Under the pieces are notes generated by a model. It saw only the letters and a list, made by a program, of their open reading frames with translations, was not told where the DNA came from and searched no databases. Source: Mycobacterium sp. MYCO198283 (GTDB lineage Bacteria; Actinomycetota; Actinomycetes; Mycobacteriales; Mycobacteriaceae). From it: 64,000 nucleotides of DNA. Positions 37,741-47,548 of the stretch are shown piece after piece. Both the position numbers and the translations under genes were made by a program. Numbering within the stretch: the first letter of the stretch is position 1; each line of letters starts with the position of its first letter. The stretch is from the NCBI RefSeq assembly GCF_021213805.1, contig NZ_JAJQJI010000004.1:248001-312000 (forward strand). The letters are read 5' to 3'.

Positions 37741-37778
37741 GTTGCACGGCAGTCAAGCCGATGTTGCGCCGACGTTAC
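37741..37778 (-). promoter_or_regulatory. GlnR-like box with four half-sites upstream of glnA1
   Basis: Read on the minus strand: GTAAC-N6-GCAAC-N6-TTGAC-N6-GCAAC, with half-sites exactly 11 bp apart (plus-strand positions 37774, 37763, 37752, 37741). Actinobacterial GlnR binds pairs of AC-N9-AC sites in this phasing. glnA1 is a known GlnR target in mycobacteria, so activation under nitrogen limitation is likely. The divergent RDD gene is close by on the other side. Confidence 0.75.
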
Positions 37779-37794
37779 GCAATCAGCGGTTGCC

Positions 37795-37800
37795 TATCCT
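37795..37800 (+). promoter_or_regulatory. -10 box TATCCT, leaderless start for the RDD gene
   Basis: TATCCT ends 7 nt before the ATG at 37808. Confidence 0.5.
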
Positions 37801-37807
37801 GGGAACC

Positions 37808-38305
37808 ATGGCCCGAATGATCGGCGGATGGCTGTCCGGACCCCACCTCGGCGAGTCCGGCGATCCGGCGCGGGGCCCCGACCACTATCCCGGACAGCGG
37901 CTCGGCCTGCCCGAATCGGGTCCGGGGTCGCTGGCTCGCACGGGCCGGCGCATCGCGGCGCTGTTCGTCGACTGGTTCATCGCCTACGGGCTGGCGGCGC
38001 TCATCGCCGGCTTCGGTCTGCTGACGTCCGACGAGTTCCGCTACGGCTGGCAGGGTTCCACGGCGGTGCTCGTGGTGTGGTTCGTGCTCAGCGCGCTGTC
38101 GGTGCGGCTGTTCTCGTTCACACCGGGGCAACTGCTGCTCGGTATGCAGGTGGCGTCAGTCGACCACCGGATGCACGTCGGTCTCGGCCGCGCGGTGATG
38201 CGGATGCTGCTCATCACGCTGGTCGTACCGCCGCTGTTCACCGACTCCGACGGCCGCGGCCTGCAGGACCGGCTCACCGGCACCGCGGTGCTGCGGCGCA
38301 CCTGA
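37808..38305 (+). CDS. RDD-family membrane protein (Rv2219A-like)
   Basis: 165 residues from the ATG at 37808; the frame extends back over glnA1. Three hydrophobic segments follow a polar 45-residue N-terminus. The RDD signature is visible as GRRIAALFVDWFIAYG (Arg-Asp pair) and the later GQLLLGMQV and GLQDRLTGT. RDD proteins have been proposed as small transporters or ion antiporters in some bacteria, without a confirmed role here. It is divergent from glnA1 and convergent with the DUF4191 gene. Confidence 0.9.
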   Translation: MARMIGGWLSGPHLGESGDPARGPDHYPGQRLGLPESGPGSLARTGRRIAALFVDWFIAYGLAALIAGFGLLTSDEFRYGWQGSTAVLVVWFVLSALSVRLFSFTPGQLLLGMQVASVDHRMHVGLGRAVMRMLLITLVVPPLFTDSDGRGLQDRLTGTAVLRRT

Positions 38306-38344
38306 CCGCGGTTCAGCGGCTGCTGTTGCTCTTCGCGCAAGCGC

Positions 38345-39097
38345 TCATCGGCGCCGCACCGTGCGCTGCATCCCCCGCATCCTGCCGGCGTTCGGCAGCG
38401 GACCTTTCGGCATCGCGGCCGTACCGACCCGCGACCCGAGCGCCACCAGCCGCGACTCGAGCGCATCGATCTGCTTGGCGTTGATGTTGGCGGGCAACCG
38501 GTTCAGGTGGCGCTCCAGCTTGGCCAGCGGCACCTCGCCGTCGCCGTTGCCGACGATGACGTCATAGATCGGGGTGTCGCCGATCAGCCGCGCGGTGCGC
38601 TTCTTCTCCTGCGCCAAGAGCGGCTTCACGCGGTGCGCCGCGCCCTCGCCGACCAGGATGACGCCGGGACGCCCGATGACCCGGTGCACCGCGTCGAGGT
38701 GACCCGTCGCCGCCACACCGGGGGTGACCCGCCACTTGCCGCGCATGTTCTCCAACGCCCAGGCGCCCGCGCCGGTCTGCCCCTCCGCCTTGCGGTACAC
38801 CGACTTCTGCGCCCGGCGGCCGAACACGATGAACGCCACCAACAGGCCGAGCACGACGCCGAGCGGAATGAACATGTACTTCGCAATGCCGCCGACGAGG
38901 ACGCCCAGCAGCACCGCCACCGCGACGATCACCACGAAGGCCGCGATCATGTACGGCAGCAGCCGGTTGTCTTCCTTGCGCTGGATCTGGAACGCCTGCC
39001 ACAGCTGGCTGCGGCGTTGCTTCGATGCGGCCTTGCGGGCCGCCTTCGCCTCGGCCTTCGCGGCCTTCAGCGCTGCGGGATCACGGGTCTTCGCCAT
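38345..39097 (-). CDS. DUF4191 membrane protein (Rv2219-like)
   Basis: 250 residues from the ATG at 39097. A Lys/Ala-rich N-terminus (about 1-40) is followed by two closely spaced hydrophobic helices (about 47-67 and 72-92), then a soluble C-terminal domain with RKAEGQTGAGAWALE and RPGVILVGEG. This domain order and the 250-residue length match Rv2219. Function unknown. It starts 8 bp after the lipA stop on the same strand, so it is the last gene of the lipB-lipA operon. Confidence 0.9.
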   Translation of the reverse strand: MAKTRDPAALKAAKAEAKAARKAASKQRRSQLWQAFQIQRKEDNRLLPYMIAAFVVIVAVAVLLGVLVGGIAKYMFIPLGVVLGLLVAFIVFGRRAQKSVYRKAEGQTGAGAWALENMRGKWRVTPGVAATGHLDAVHRVIGRPGVILVGEGAAHRVKPLLAQEKKRTARLIGDTPIYDVIVGNGDGEVPLAKLERHLNRLPANINAKQIDALESRLVALGSRVGTAAMPKGPLPNAGRMRGMQRTVRRR

Positions 39098-39104
39098 AAC
39101 GCCC

Positions 39105-40043
39105 TCAGGATACGGGTGACCCCAGGGACCGCTTGCTGGCCTGCTCGTAGAGCCGGCCCGCACGGTAGGACGACCGCACCAGCGGCCCGGCCAGGACGCC
39201 GGCGAAGCCGAGTTCCTCGGCGAACTGCTGATGTTCGACGAACTCCTCGGGTCGCACCCAGCGCTCGACCGGGTGGTGGCGGACCGAGGGCCGCAGGTAC
39301 TGCGTGATGGTGACGATGTCGCAGCCGGCGGCGTGCAGGTCGCGCAGCGCGTCGCGGATCTCGGCGGGGGTCTCGCCCAGCCCGAGGATCAGGTTGCTCT
39401 TGGTCACCAGGCCGTCGTCGCGGGCGGCGGTGATGACGTCGAGGCTGCGCTGATAGGTGAACGCCGGCCGGATGCGCTTGAAGATGCGCGGCACCGTCTC
39501 GACGTTGTGCGCCAACACTTCCGGTCGCGTCGCGAAAACCTCGGCGAGCAACTCCGGTCGGCCGTTGAAGTCGGGGATGAGCAGCTCGACGCCCGTGCGG
39601 GGGTTGAGCGCCTTGATCTGCCGGACCGTCTCGGCCCACAGCCAGGCGCCACCGTCGGGCAGGTCGTCGCGCGCCACCCCGGTGACCGTCGAATAGCGCA
39701 GCCCCATCGCCTGCACGCTCTCGGCGACGCGGCGCGGCTCGTCGCGGTCCAGCTCGGCGGGCTTGCCGGTGTCGATCTGGCAGAAGTCGCAGCGACGGGT
39801 GCACTGCTCGCCGCCGATGAGGAAGGTGGCCTCGCGGTCCTCCCAGCACTCGAAGATGTTGGGGCAGCCCGCCTCCTCGCACACCGTGTGCAGGCCTTCG
39901 CGTTTGACCAGCCCTTTGAGCTCGGTGTACTCGGGCCCCATCTTCGCGCGGGTCTTGATCCACGGCGGTTTGCGTTCGATGGGCGTCTGCGCGTTCCGGA
40001 CCTCCAGACGCAACAGCTTGCGGTTCTCCGGCAGCACGCTCAC
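39105..40043 (-). CDS. lipA: Lipoyl synthase (LipA)
   Basis: 312 residues from the GTG at 40043. Radical-SAM enzyme that inserts two sulfurs into protein-bound octanoyl groups. The auxiliary cluster uses [12 protein letters not shown] (Cys55, Cys60, Cys66) and the SAM cluster CTRRCDFC (Cys81, Cys85, Cys88); the C-terminal RSSYRAG carries the conserved Ser ligand. It starts inside the end-region of the lipB frame, with its own TAGCAT -10 box 7 nt upstream. Together with LipB it serves the lipoyl domains of the sucB product encoded next to them. Confidence 0.96.
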   Translation of the reverse strand: MSVLPENRKLLRLEVRNAQTPIERKPPWIKTRAKMGPEYTELKGLVKREGLHTVCEEAGCPNIFECWEDREATFLIGGEQCTRRCDFCQIDTGKPAELDRDEPRRVAESVQAMGLRYSTVTGVARDDLPDGGAWLWAETVRQIKALNPRTGVELLIPDFNGRPELLAEVFATRPEVLAHNVETVPRIFKRIRPAFTYQRSLDVITAARDDGLVTKSNLILGLGETPAEIRDALRDLHAAGCDIVTITQYLRPSVRHHPVERWVRPEEFVEHQQFAEELGFAGVLAGPLVRSSYRAGRLYEQASKRSLGSPVS

Positions 40044-40050
40044 CGCATCG

Positions 40051-40056
40051 ATGCTA
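40051..40056 (-). promoter_or_regulatory. -10 box TAGCAT, leaderless start for lipA
   Basis: On the minus strand, TAGCAT ends 7 nt before the GTG at 40043; it overlaps the lipB stop. Confidence 0.45.
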
Positions 40057-40773
40057 CGCCGGGGCGGCGTCGGCCACCGGCTGCGGCGACAGCGGCAGTC
40101 GGCCGTCCAGCGCGTCGCACACCGCCGCCGCGACCTGCGCGCGGACCTCGTCGACACCCACCCGGCCACCCAGTTCGGCGCTCAGCGACGTCACCCCGGC
40201 GTCACTGATGCCGCAGGGCACGATGCCGCCGAACGCGCCCAGGTCGCAGTCGCAGTTCAGCGCGAAACCGTGCAGCGTGGTGGCCCGCGCCACCCGGATG
40301 CCGACGGCCGCGATCTTGCGGGCCGGTCGGCCCGCCGCCGCGCCGGACCGGGCCGCGTCGGCCGGCAACCACACCCCGGAGCGGCCCTCGACGCGCACGG
40401 TGGCCAGGCCGAACCCGGCGCACACCGCCATCAGCGCCGCTTCGAGCCGGCGGACGAAGTCCACGACGTCGACGGGGTCGGCGAGCCGCACGATCGGGTA
40501 GCCGACGAGCTGTCCGGGGCCGTGCCAGGTGATCTTGCCGCCCCGGTCGGTGTCGACCACCGGGATCGCCGAATCGACGGGACGCTCGTGCGGTTCGGTG
40601 CGCCGGCCCGCGGTGTAGACGGGGGAGTGCTGCAGCAGCAGCAGCGCGTCGGGGCCGCCCGCCGCCCGGGCGTCGGCGATGCGGCGCTGCAGCTCCCAGG
40701 CGTCGGTGTAGTCGATGACGCCGAGGTGGCGGACGTCGACGGCGTCCGACGACGCGCGGATCGAGCGGGCCAT
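40054..40773 (-). CDS. lipB: Octanoyltransferase (LipB)
   Basis: 239 residues from the ATG at 40773. Transfers octanoate from acyl carrier protein to lipoyl domains by a Cys/Lys dyad. Motifs: [32 protein letters not shown], the Lys in [10 protein letters not shown] and the Cys in [18 protein letters not shown] read on the minus strand as TACCGT sits 7 nt before the start. lipA follows after 10 bp. Confidence 0.95.
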   Translation of the reverse strand: MARSIRASSDAVDVRHLGVIDYTDAWELQRRIADARAAGGPDALLLLQHSPVYTAGRRTEPHERPVDSAIPVVDTDRGGKITWHGPGQLVGYPIVRLADPVDVVDFVRRLEAALMAVCAGFGLATVRVEGRSGVWLPADAARSGAAAGRPARKIAAVGIRVARATTLHGFALNCDCDLGAFGGIVPCGISDAGVTSLSAELGGRVGVDEVRAQVAAAVCDALDGRLPLSPQPVADAAPA

Positions 40774-40780
40774 GAGGCCG

Positions 40781-40786
40781 ACGGTA
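40781..40786 (-). promoter_or_regulatory. -10 box TACCGT, leaderless start for lipB
   Basis: On the minus strand, TACCGT ends 7 nt before the ATG at 40773. Confidence 0.5.
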
Positions 40787-40798
40787 CCCGCGGAGGGG

Positions 40799-41710
40799 TC
40801 AGGACTCCTCGCCGCGCGCGGTCGCATAGGACAGCGCGGCGCCGATGCTGTTGTGGTGGAACGCAAATCCCGCCCGCTCGAGCGCGGCGGGAATCGCCCG
40901 CTGGCCGATCAGCAGACCCTCGTCGGCGAACTCGCCGAGGGCGGCGCGGATGGCGAAACCGGGCACCATCAGCGGCGTGGGCCGGTTGACCGTGCGGCCG
41001 AGCGCCGACGTGAACTCGGCGTTGGTCACCGGCGCCGGTCCGGTGACGTTGACCGGTCCGGCGAGGTCGTCGGCGTCGAGCGCGAAGAGCAGCGCCCGCA
41101 CCTGGTCCTCCAGGCTGATCCACGACATGTACTGCCGGCCGTTCCCGAGTCGCGCGCCCAGCCCGAGGGAGAACAGCGGCCGCAGCCGGCCCAGTAGCCC
41201 GCCGTCGCGCGCGAGCACCAGCCCGGTGCGGGCCAGCACCACCCGCGCGCCGGCCTGCTGTGCCGCCGTGGCGGCGGCCTCCCAGTCGACGCACAGCCCG
41301 GCGAGGAATCCCTCGCCGGGAGGCGCGGTCTCGTCGGTCACCCGATCGCGGGTGTCGCCGTAGTAGCCGACCGCGCTGGCGTTGAGGAACACCGGCACAC
41401 CCGCTTCGGCCACCGCCGCCGACAACACCTCGGTGGGCGGGATGCGGCTGTCGCGAAGCTGCTGCTTGAACGCCCCCGACCACCGCCTGTCCGCGACACC
41501 GACGCCGCACAGGTTCACCACCGCGTCGACGCCGCGCAGGGCGTCGGGGTCGAACTCGCCGGTCTCGGGGTTCCAGTGCACCTCGTCGGCGTTCGCCGGG
41601 GTGCGGCGCACGATGCGCACGACCCGCCGGTCGGTGGCGCGCAGCGCGTACACCAGCGCGGTGCCGATCAGCCCGGAGGATCCCGCGACGGCGACCACCT
41701 CGGCGGGCAT
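40799..41710 (-). CDS. TIGR01777-type NAD-dependent epimerase (Rv2216-like)
   Basis: 303 residues from the ATG at 41710. Rossmann start [20 protein letters not shown], then a TIGR01777 set: [38 protein letters not shown] and a C-terminal DUF1731-like helix pair around [16 protein letters not shown]. The family resembles plant and bacterial SulA/YfcH proteins; the substrate is unknown. It lies 4 bp downstream of sucB and upstream of lipB on the same strand, the same order as Rv2215-Rv2216-lipB. Confidence 0.92.
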   Translation of the reverse strand: MPAEVVAVAGSSGLIGTALVYALRATDRRVVRIVRRTPANADEVHWNPETGEFDPDALRGVDAVVNLCGVGVADRRWSGAFKQQLRDSRIPPTEVLSAAVAEAGVPVFLNASAVGYYGDTRDRVTDETAPPGEGFLAGLCVDWEAAATAAQQAGARVVLARTGLVLARDGGLLGRLRPLFSLGLGARLGNGRQYMSWISLEDQVRALLFALDADDLAGPVNVTGPAPVTNAEFTSALGRTVNRPTPLMVPGFAIRAALGEFADEGLLIGQRAIPAALERAGFAFHHNSIGAALSYATARGEES

Positions 41711-41714
41711 GCGG

Positions 41715-43622
41715 TTAGAGCCCCAGGTCGGTTTCGAACGCTCCCTCTTCGAGCCGGCGCTTGATGGTGGTGAGGAACCGCCCGGCGTCCGCACCGTCGA
41801 TGAGCCGGTGATCGTAGGTCAGCGGCAGGTAGCAGATCGATCGCACGCCGATCGACTCGTTGCCCAGCTCGTCGACGATCACCCGCGGCCGCTTGACGAT
41901 GGCGCCGGTGCCCAGCATCGCCGCCTGCGGCGGCACCAGGATCGGGGTGTCGAACAGGGCGCCCTGGCTGCCGATGTTGGTGATGGTGAACGTGCCGCCC
42001 GACAGCTCGTCCGGCTTGAGGTCGCCCGAGCGGGCGCGGTTGGCGATGTCGGAGATCGCCCGGGCCAGCCCGGCCAGCGACAGATCGCCCGCGTTGTGGA
42101 TCACCGGCGACAGCAGGCCCTGCTCGGTGTCGACCGCGATGCCCAGGTGCTCGGCGTCGTAGTAGGTGATCTCCTTGGTGTCCTCGTTGTAGCTCGCGTT
42201 GACGTTGGGGTGCGCCTTGAGCGCGTCGATCACGGCGCGGGCGATGAACGGCAGGAACGTCAGGTTCACGCCCTCGCGCTCGGCGAAGTCGTTCTTCGCC
42301 CGCGCGCGCAACGCCACGATGCGCGTCATGTCGACCTCGTGGGTCTGCGTCAGCTGGGCGGTGGCCTGCAGCGACTCACGGGTCTTCTTCGCGGTCAGCT
42401 GGCGGATGCGGTTCGCCTTCTGCGTGGTGCCGCGCAGATGCGACAGCGGCGCGTCGGCGGTATTGGCGTTCGCGGGCGCCATCGCCGCCGCGGGGGCCTT
42501 GTCCGGCGCCTCGGCGGCCTGCTCGGTGTCGGACGTGCCGCCCTGGCGCTCGTCGGTGGGCCGCTGCTTCTGCTCGGCCGCCGCGAGCACGTCCTGCTTG
42601 CGGATGCGGCCGCCGATTCCGGTGCCCTTCACCGTCGACAGGTCGATGCCGTGCTCTGCTGCCAGCTTGCGCACCAGCGGCGTGACGTAGGGGCCGGTGC
42701 TGCCGTCGTCGCTGCGCGGCTCGCGCGGCTCGGGCTTCTGCTCGGCGGTGTCCCCGGGCTGCTCGGCCTTGTCCTCGGCCTCCGGCTTCGGCTCGGGCTT
42801 CTTCTCGGGTTCGGGTTCCTTCTCCTGTTTCGGTTCGGGTTCGGGTTCGGGCTCCTGTTCGGGCTCGGGCTCGGGCTCGGGTTCCTTCCCCTGCTTGGAC
42901 TCGGGTTCGGGCTCCGGATCGCTGTCTTGCTCTTCGCCCGCCTGCCCGTCGCCGATCTTGGCCAGCTCACCGCCCACCTCGACGGTGTCGTCCTCCTCGG
43001 CGATGATCTCGAGCAGGGTGCCGGCGACCGGGGACGGGATCTCGGTGTCCACCTTGTCGGTCGACACCTCCAGCAGCGGCTCGTCCACCTCGACGCTGTC
43101 GCCGACCTTCTTCAGCCAGCGGGTGACGGTGCCCTCGGTCACCGATTCGCCGAGCTCGGGCATCTTCACCGACGTCGCGTCGCCGGAACCGCCGGACGAC
43201 TTCTGCGCGGGCTGCGGTTCGGGCTCCTGGTCCGCCGAGTCGTCGTCCTCGCCTGAGTCGTCGCCTGAGTCGTCGCGCGAGTCGTCGCCCGAGTCGTCCT
43301 CGGACGTGTCGGCCGGCTCGTCGTCACCGGAGTCCTGCTCGCCGCCCGCATCGTCGGAGTCGTCCGAGTCGCCGGTGTCCTCGTCGGCGTCGCCGATGAC
43401 CGCGAGCTCACCGCCCACCTCGACCGTGTCGTCCTCCTGCGCGACGATCTTCTTGAGCACTCCAGCAGCGGGAGACGGGATTTCGGTGTCCACCTTGTCC
43501 GTCGACACCTCGAGCAGCGGCTCGTCCACCTCGACGGTGTCGCCCTCCTGCTTGAGCCACCGAGTGATGGTCCCCTCGGTCACGCTCTCGCCGAGTGCGG
43601 GCATCTGGACGGAGTGGGCCAT
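41715..43622 (-). CDS. sucB: Lipoylated E2 acyltransferase (SucB/DlaT) of 2-oxo acid dehydrogenase
   Basis: 635 residues. Two N-terminal lipoyl domains with acceptor lysines Lys43 and Lys190 ([11 protein letters not shown]). The peripheral-subunit-binding domain is at about 311-345 ([29 protein letters not shown]), and the catalytic domain ends with [14 protein letters not shown] (His about 605). The linkers are long and acidic: Asp/Ser/Gly-rich at about 79-140 and Pro-Glu repeats at about 234-300. In M. tuberculosis this protein (DlaT) is E2 of pyruvate dehydrogenase and of the peroxynitrite reductase/peroxidase system. Lipoate is supplied by the neighbouring lipB-lipA. Confidence 0.95.
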   Translation of the reverse strand: MAHSVQMPALGESVTEGTITRWLKQEGDTVEVDEPLLEVSTDKVDTEIPSPAAGVLKKIVAQEDDTVEVGGELAVIGDADEDTGDSDDSDDAGGEQDSGDDEPADTSEDDSGDDSRDDSGDDSGEDDDSADQEPEPQPAQKSSGGSGDATSVKMPELGESVTEGTVTRWLKKVGDSVEVDEPLLEVSTDKVDTEIPSPVAGTLLEIIAEEDDTVEVGGELAKIGDGQAGEEQDSDPEPEPESKQGKEPEPEPEPEQEPEPEPEPKQEKEPEPEKKPEPKPEAEDKAEQPGDTAEQKPEPREPRSDDGSTGPYVTPLVRKLAAEHGIDLSTVKGTGIGGRIRKQDVLAAAEQKQRPTDERQGGTSDTEQAAEAPDKAPAAAMAPANANTADAPLSHLRGTTQKANRIRQLTAKKTRESLQATAQLTQTHEVDMTRIVALRARAKNDFAEREGVNLTFLPFIARAVIDALKAHPNVNASYNEDTKEITYYDAEHLGIAVDTEQGLLSPVIHNAGDLSLAGLARAISDIANRARSGDLKPDELSGGTFTITNIGSQGALFDTPILVPPQAAMLGTGAIVKRPRVIVDELGNESIGVRSICYLPLTYDHRLIDGADAGRFLTTIKRRLEEGAFETDLGL

Positions 43623-43849
43623 GTCAGTTGACTCCCTCGTAGCGGTCGGTCTGGGTGAGCGTCGGGCCGGTCGACCTCTGGCTTACCACAGCGCGCTGCC
43701 GCAAGTGGGTCAGGCGAGGGACAAACACCGCGCCCGGCACACTTGCCGCCCACCGGCTACCCAGGCGGCGTCGCAGCGAAAACGACAGCGTCGTGTGCTC
43801 TGGCACTATCGGTCGAGGGGATCGGATCAGGTCAGGCGAGGAGCGACCG

Positions 43850-44191
43850 GTGGGTGTGTTCGGCAGGAAGCGGCGGCGCGGCGCCGGTCCCGACCCCGCC
43901 GCGGACCTGAAGTACCTGCGCGAGTGGACCGCCGCCCGCACCGGCGTCGAGGCATTCGTCGAACCCCAGACCACCGTCACCGACGTCACGGTCGTGCTGG
44001 TGGCGGCCGACGGCGAATGGACCCGGCGGCGGGCCGGTGGCGCGGCGGGCGCCCGCCGGCTCTCCGACGTCTTACGAATCCCGGTCTACGACGTGCAGAA
44101 GGTCGGATATCCGCAGCGCATGCGCGACTACGACGCGCGCCGGCGGGTCGAACGGCGACGGGCCGCCCACCGCGAACTCGAAGACGGCTAG
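43850..44191 (+). CDS. Small basic protein of unknown function
   Basis: 113 residues from the GTG at 43850, chosen for the GCGAGGAG before it; the frame runs back to 43655 without a good start. It begins VFGRKRRRG, has a compact alpha/beta-looking core (TDVTVVLVAADGEWTRRR, IPVYDVQKVGYPQRM) and ends in a charged Arg/Glu-rich helix. No signal peptide or membrane helix. It lies divergent from sucB and 30 bp before ephD, so it may be in an operon with ephD. Family not recognised. Confidence 0.75.
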   Translation: MGVFGRKRRRGAGPDPAADLKYLREWTAARTGVEAFVEPQTTVTDVTVVLVAADGEWTRRRAGGAAGARRLSDVLRIPVYDVQKVGYPQRMRDYDARRRVERRRAAHRELEDG

Positions 44192-44221
44192 CGTTTTCCC
44201 GGGAGCTACGGGAGGAAGCAC

Positions 44222-45979
44222 ATGACACCGGTCGAGAAGCGATTCGTCGAGAGCACCGACGGCGTGCGCATCGCCGCCTTCGAGCAGGGAAATCCCGACG
44301 GCCCACCGCTGGTGATGGCGCACGGCTGGCCGAACTCACACGTGATGTGGGACGGCGTGGTGTCCCGGCTCCGCGACCGGTTCCGCATCATCACCTATGA
44401 CAACCGCGGCGCCGGCGAGTCCACCGTGCCCAAGCAGGTCGGCGCGTACACGATGCCGCACTTCGCCGACGACTTCGACGCCGTGATCACCGACTTGTGC
44501 CCGGGCGAGCCGGTGCACGTGCTGGCCCACGACTGGGGGTCGGTGGCGGTGTGGGAGTACCTGTCGCGGCCCGGCGCGCAGGACCGCGTCGCGTCCTTCA
44601 CCTCCATCTCCGGCCCGAGCACCGACCACTACGCCACCGTGATCCGCGAGGGCCTGGCGCGGCCCTACCGGCCGATCCAGTTCCTGAAGACGCTGAACCT
44701 CGTTGCGCGGCTGTCCTATTGGATTCCGTTCTCGGTCCCGCTGCTGATGCCGCTGGCGATGCGGGCGGGGTTCGGACGCATCGTGCAGCTGGCGAACGCC
44801 CGCGGGGTTCCGAAGGACCAGATCCACCTCGGCAACGTCAACGTCGACGCGGCCAACTCGCTGCGGATCTACCGCGCCAACGCGCTGCGGTCCGGCGTGA
44901 AGGTGCGTTCTGACCACTACGTCACGACGCCGGTGCAGCTGCTCGTCAACACCGGCGACCCGGTCGTCATGCCCTACGGATTGGACTTCGAGTCGCGCTG
45001 GGTGTCCCGGCTGTGGCGGCGCGACATCCGCGCCGGCCACTGGTCGCCGTTCTCCCACCCCCAGGTGATCGCCCAGGCCGTCGGCGAGCTCGTCGACCAC
45101 CTGTCCGGCGGCCCGGCCCCGCGCGCCCTGCTGCGCGCCGAGGTCGGTCGCGAGCGGGGCCCGTTCGGCGACACGCTGGTGGTGGTGACCGGCGCGGGCA
45201 GCGGTATCGGCCGCGAGACGGCGCTGCTGTTCGCCCGCGAGGGCGCGGAGGTGGTCGTCAGCGACATCGACGAGGGGAGCGCGAAAGAGACGGCGGCACA
45301 GATCATCTCGCGTGGCGGCGCAGCGCACCCGTATCGGGTCGACGTCTCCGACGCCGACGCCGTCGAGCGCTTCGCCGCCGAGGTCTGCGACCGGCACGGC
45401 GTGCCCGACGTCGTCGTCAACAACGCCGGCGTCGGCCACGCGGGCCGCTTCCTCGACACCCCGCCCGCGGAGTTCGACCGGGTGCTCGAGGTGAATTTCT
45501 CCGGCGTCGTCAACGGTTGCCGGTCCTTCGGGCGGCGGCTCGTCGAGCGCGGCACCGGCGGCCACCTCGTCAACGTGTCGTCCATGGCCGCCTACGCGCC
45601 GCTGCAGTCCATGAACGCCTACTGCACGTCCAAGGCCGCCGTCTTCATGTTCAGCGACTGCCTGCGCGCCGAACTCGCCGAGGCGGGCGTCGGGGTGACG
45701 ACCATCTGTCCGGGCGTGATCGACACCGGGATCGTGACCCGGACACGCATCGACGCGCCGACGGGTAAGGATCAGGCCGTCGCCCCGCGGCGGGCGCAGC
45801 TGCAGAAGGTCTTCGAGCTGCGCGGCTACGGACCCGACAAGGTCGCGAAAGCCATCGTGTCGGCGGTGCGCAAGGACAAGCCGATCCGCCCCGTCGCGCC
45901 GGAGGCCTACCTGCTCTACGGCACGTCGAAGCTGGCGCCGCAGGTGCTGCGCAGCACCGCGCGCGGCCGGGTGCTGTAG
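44222..45979 (+). CDS. ephD: EphD-like fusion of alpha/beta-hydrolase and short-chain dehydrogenase
   Basis: 585 residues. The N-terminal half (1-300) is an epoxide-hydrolase-type alpha/beta hydrolase with HGWPNS and nucleophile Asp104 in HDWGSVAVWEY. The C-terminal half (about 318-585) is a classical SDR with TGAGSGIGRE, NNAGVGHAG and catalytic Tyr467/Lys471 (YCTSK). The domain order equals Rv2214c EphD, which has been linked to mycolic acid metabolism. GGAGG precedes the ATG. It converges on pepB, with 7 bp between the stops. Confidence 0.93.
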   Translation: MTPVEKRFVESTDGVRIAAFEQGNPDGPPLVMAHGWPNSHVMWDGVVSRLRDRFRIITYDNRGAGESTVPKQVGAYTMPHFADDFDAVITDLCPGEPVHVLAHDWGSVAVWEYLSRPGAQDRVASFTSISGPSTDHYATVIREGLARPYRPIQFLKTLNLVARLSYWIPFSVPLLMPLAMRAGFGRIVQLANARGVPKDQIHLGNVNVDAANSLRIYRANALRSGVKVRSDHYVTTPVQLLVNTGDPVVMPYGLDFESRWVSRLWRRDIRAGHWSPFSHPQVIAQAVGELVDHLSGGPAPRALLRAEVGRERGPFGDTLVVVTGAGSGIGRETALLFAREGAEVVVSDIDEGSAKETAAQIISRGGAAHPYRVDVSDADAVERFAAEVCDRHGVPDVVVNNAGVGHAGRFLDTPPAEFDRVLEVNFSGVVNGCRSFGRRLVERGTGGHLVNVSSMAAYAPLQSMNAYCTSKAAVFMFSDCLRAELAEAGVGVTTICPGVIDTGIVTRTRIDAPTGKDQAVAPRRAQLQKVFELRGYGPDKVAKAIVSAVRKDKPIRPVAPEAYLLYGTSKLAPQVLRSTARGRVL

Positions 45980-45986
45980 GGGTGCG

Positions 45987-47501
45987 TCAGCCGTTCTCGG
46001 CGATGTCGCGCAGCGCCGCGAACAGCGTGCGGGTGGGTACACCGGTGCCGCCTTTGGGGGTGTAGCCCCACGGCCCGCCGGTGTTGTAGGCCGGCCCGGC
46101 GATGTCGATGTGCGCCCACTGCACGCCTTCGGCGACGAACTCGCGCAGATAGGTGCCCGCCACCAGCATGCCGGCGTAGCGCGAGCCGCTGACGTTGGCG
46201 AGGTCGGCGACCTGCGACTTGAGGTCGTCCTTCAGTTCTTCGGGCAGTGGCATCGCCCAGCCGTGCTCGCCGACCTCCCGCGACAGTGCGGCCACCCGGT
46301 CGCGGAACGCGTCGCTGCCCATCACCCCCGGGGTGCGGGCGCCCAGCGCGACGGTCTGCGCGCCGGTCAGCGTCGAGCACTCGATCAGGTAGTCCGGGTT
46401 GTCCTCGCAGGCCCGCACGATGGCGTCGGCCAAGATCAGCCGGCCCTCGGCGTCGGTGTTCAGCACCTCGACGGTGATGCCGCCGTACTGCGTCAGCACG
46501 TCGCCGGGCCGCTGCGCCGTCCCCGAGGGCATGTTCTCGGCCATCGGCACGGTCGCGGTCACCTCGATGGGCAGCTGCTGCTTCGCGGCGAGGATCACGG
46601 TCGCGATGACCGCCGCGGCGCCGCCCATGTCGGAGGTCATGTGGTGCATGTTGGCGGCGGGCTTGATGGAGATGCCGCCGGTGTCGAACGTGATGCCCTT
46701 GCCGACGAGCGCCACCTTCTTCGAGCCTCGCTTGCCGCCCTGGTGCGTCAGCCGCATCAGCCGCGGCGGCCGCGACGAGCCCTTGCCGACGCCGACGATG
46801 CCGCCGTAGCCCTTGCGCGCCAGCTCCTTGTCGTCGAGCACCTCGACCGTGAGCCCGGCCGCCTTGCCCAACGCCGCGGCGCGGTCGGCGAACTCGGCGG
46901 GGAACAGGTGGCTGGGCGGGGTGTTGACGAAATCCCGGGCGGTCGCGACGGCCGCGGCGACGTCGGTGGCGCGCTGCACGGCAGCCTTGGCCGACTTCGC
47001 GTCCGGCACCAGCGCGGTGATGGTGCGCAGGCCGTCGGTCTTCGGCGCCGTCTTCGCGCTGCGCAGCCCCGGGAAGCGGTACGCCCCGAGGATGAGCCCC
47101 TCGATGGCGGCCTCGACGTCGAGCGCGGTGAGCGTGGTGACGACGGCCGTGGCCTTGTCCAGCGAGCGGGCCGCGACGCCGGCCGCCCGTCGCACGGTGT
47201 CGGCCGGCCAGGAGTCGCCGGTGGTGCCGACGCCCACGGTGAGCACGCTGGCCACCGGCAGCGACGAGACGGGGATCCGGTGCACCTGGTCGACAGCGCC
47301 GGTCGCGCCCAGCGCCGCCAGCGCCGACTCGATCTCGGTGACGGCGTCGCCGCTCAGATAGGAGTCCGCGGCCAGCACGGCCGCACGGTCGTCGCCCCGG
47401 CTGCTCACCGGCACGACGAGCACCGCGTCCGACACGCCCCGCTTGGGGATCGACGTGGCGGAAGCGACGGCCGGTGGCTGGTATCCGATGGCGGGGCTCA
47501 C
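45987..47501 (-). CDS. pepB: Leucyl aminopeptidase, M17 family (PepB)
   Basis: 504 residues from a GTG start. Two-metal cytosolic aminopeptidase. The C-terminal catalytic domain has [15 protein letters not shown] (Lys and Asp ligands), [24 protein letters not shown] (Asp, Glu and Arg of the active site) and a final [23 protein letters not shown]. The N-terminal domain is the usual divergent alpha/beta region. A minus-strand TAGGGT lies 8 nt before the start. It is divergent from gcvT with 47 bp between the starts. Confidence 0.94.
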   Translation of the reverse strand: MSPAIGYQPPAVASATSIPKRGVSDAVLVVPVSSRGDDRAAVLAADSYLSGDAVTEIESALAALGATGAVDQVHRIPVSSLPVASVLTVGVGTTGDSWPADTVRRAAGVAARSLDKATAVVTTLTALDVEAAIEGLILGAYRFPGLRSAKTAPKTDGLRTITALVPDAKSAKAAVQRATDVAAAVATARDFVNTPPSHLFPAEFADRAAALGKAAGLTVEVLDDKELARKGYGGIVGVGKGSSRPPRLMRLTHQGGKRGSKKVALVGKGITFDTGGISIKPAANMHHMTSDMGGAAAVIATVILAAKQQLPIEVTATVPMAENMPSGTAQRPGDVLTQYGGITVEVLNTDAEGRLILADAIVRACEDNPDYLIECSTLTGAQTVALGARTPGVMGSDAFRDRVAALSREVGEHGWAMPLPEELKDDLKSQVADLANVSGSRYAGMLVAGTYLREFVAEGVQWAHIDIAGPAYNTGGPWGYTPKGGTGVPTRTLFAALRDIAENG

Positions 47502-47509
47502 GAGCGCCC

Positions 47510-47515
47510 ACCCTA
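47510..47515 (-). promoter_or_regulatory. -10 box TAGGGT, leaderless start for pepB
   Basis: On the minus strand, TAGGGT ends 8 nt before the GTG at 47501. The mirror-image gcvT -10 box, also TAGGGT, is 21 bp away. Confidence 0.5.
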
Positions 47516-47535
47516 ATCCGCCGCACCGACGCCAC

Positions 47536-47541
47536 TAGGGT
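47536..47541 (+). promoter_or_regulatory. -10 box TAGGGT, leaderless start for gcvT
   Basis: TAGGGT ends 7 nt before the GTG at 47549. Confidence 0.5.
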
Positions 47542-47548
47542 CGACGGG

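Noticed and set aside
42710..43600. DNA repeats in sucB as a mobile or CRISPR-like repeat
   Set aside because: They are explained by two homologous lipoyl domains and codon repeats for Pro-Glu and Asp/Ser linkers.
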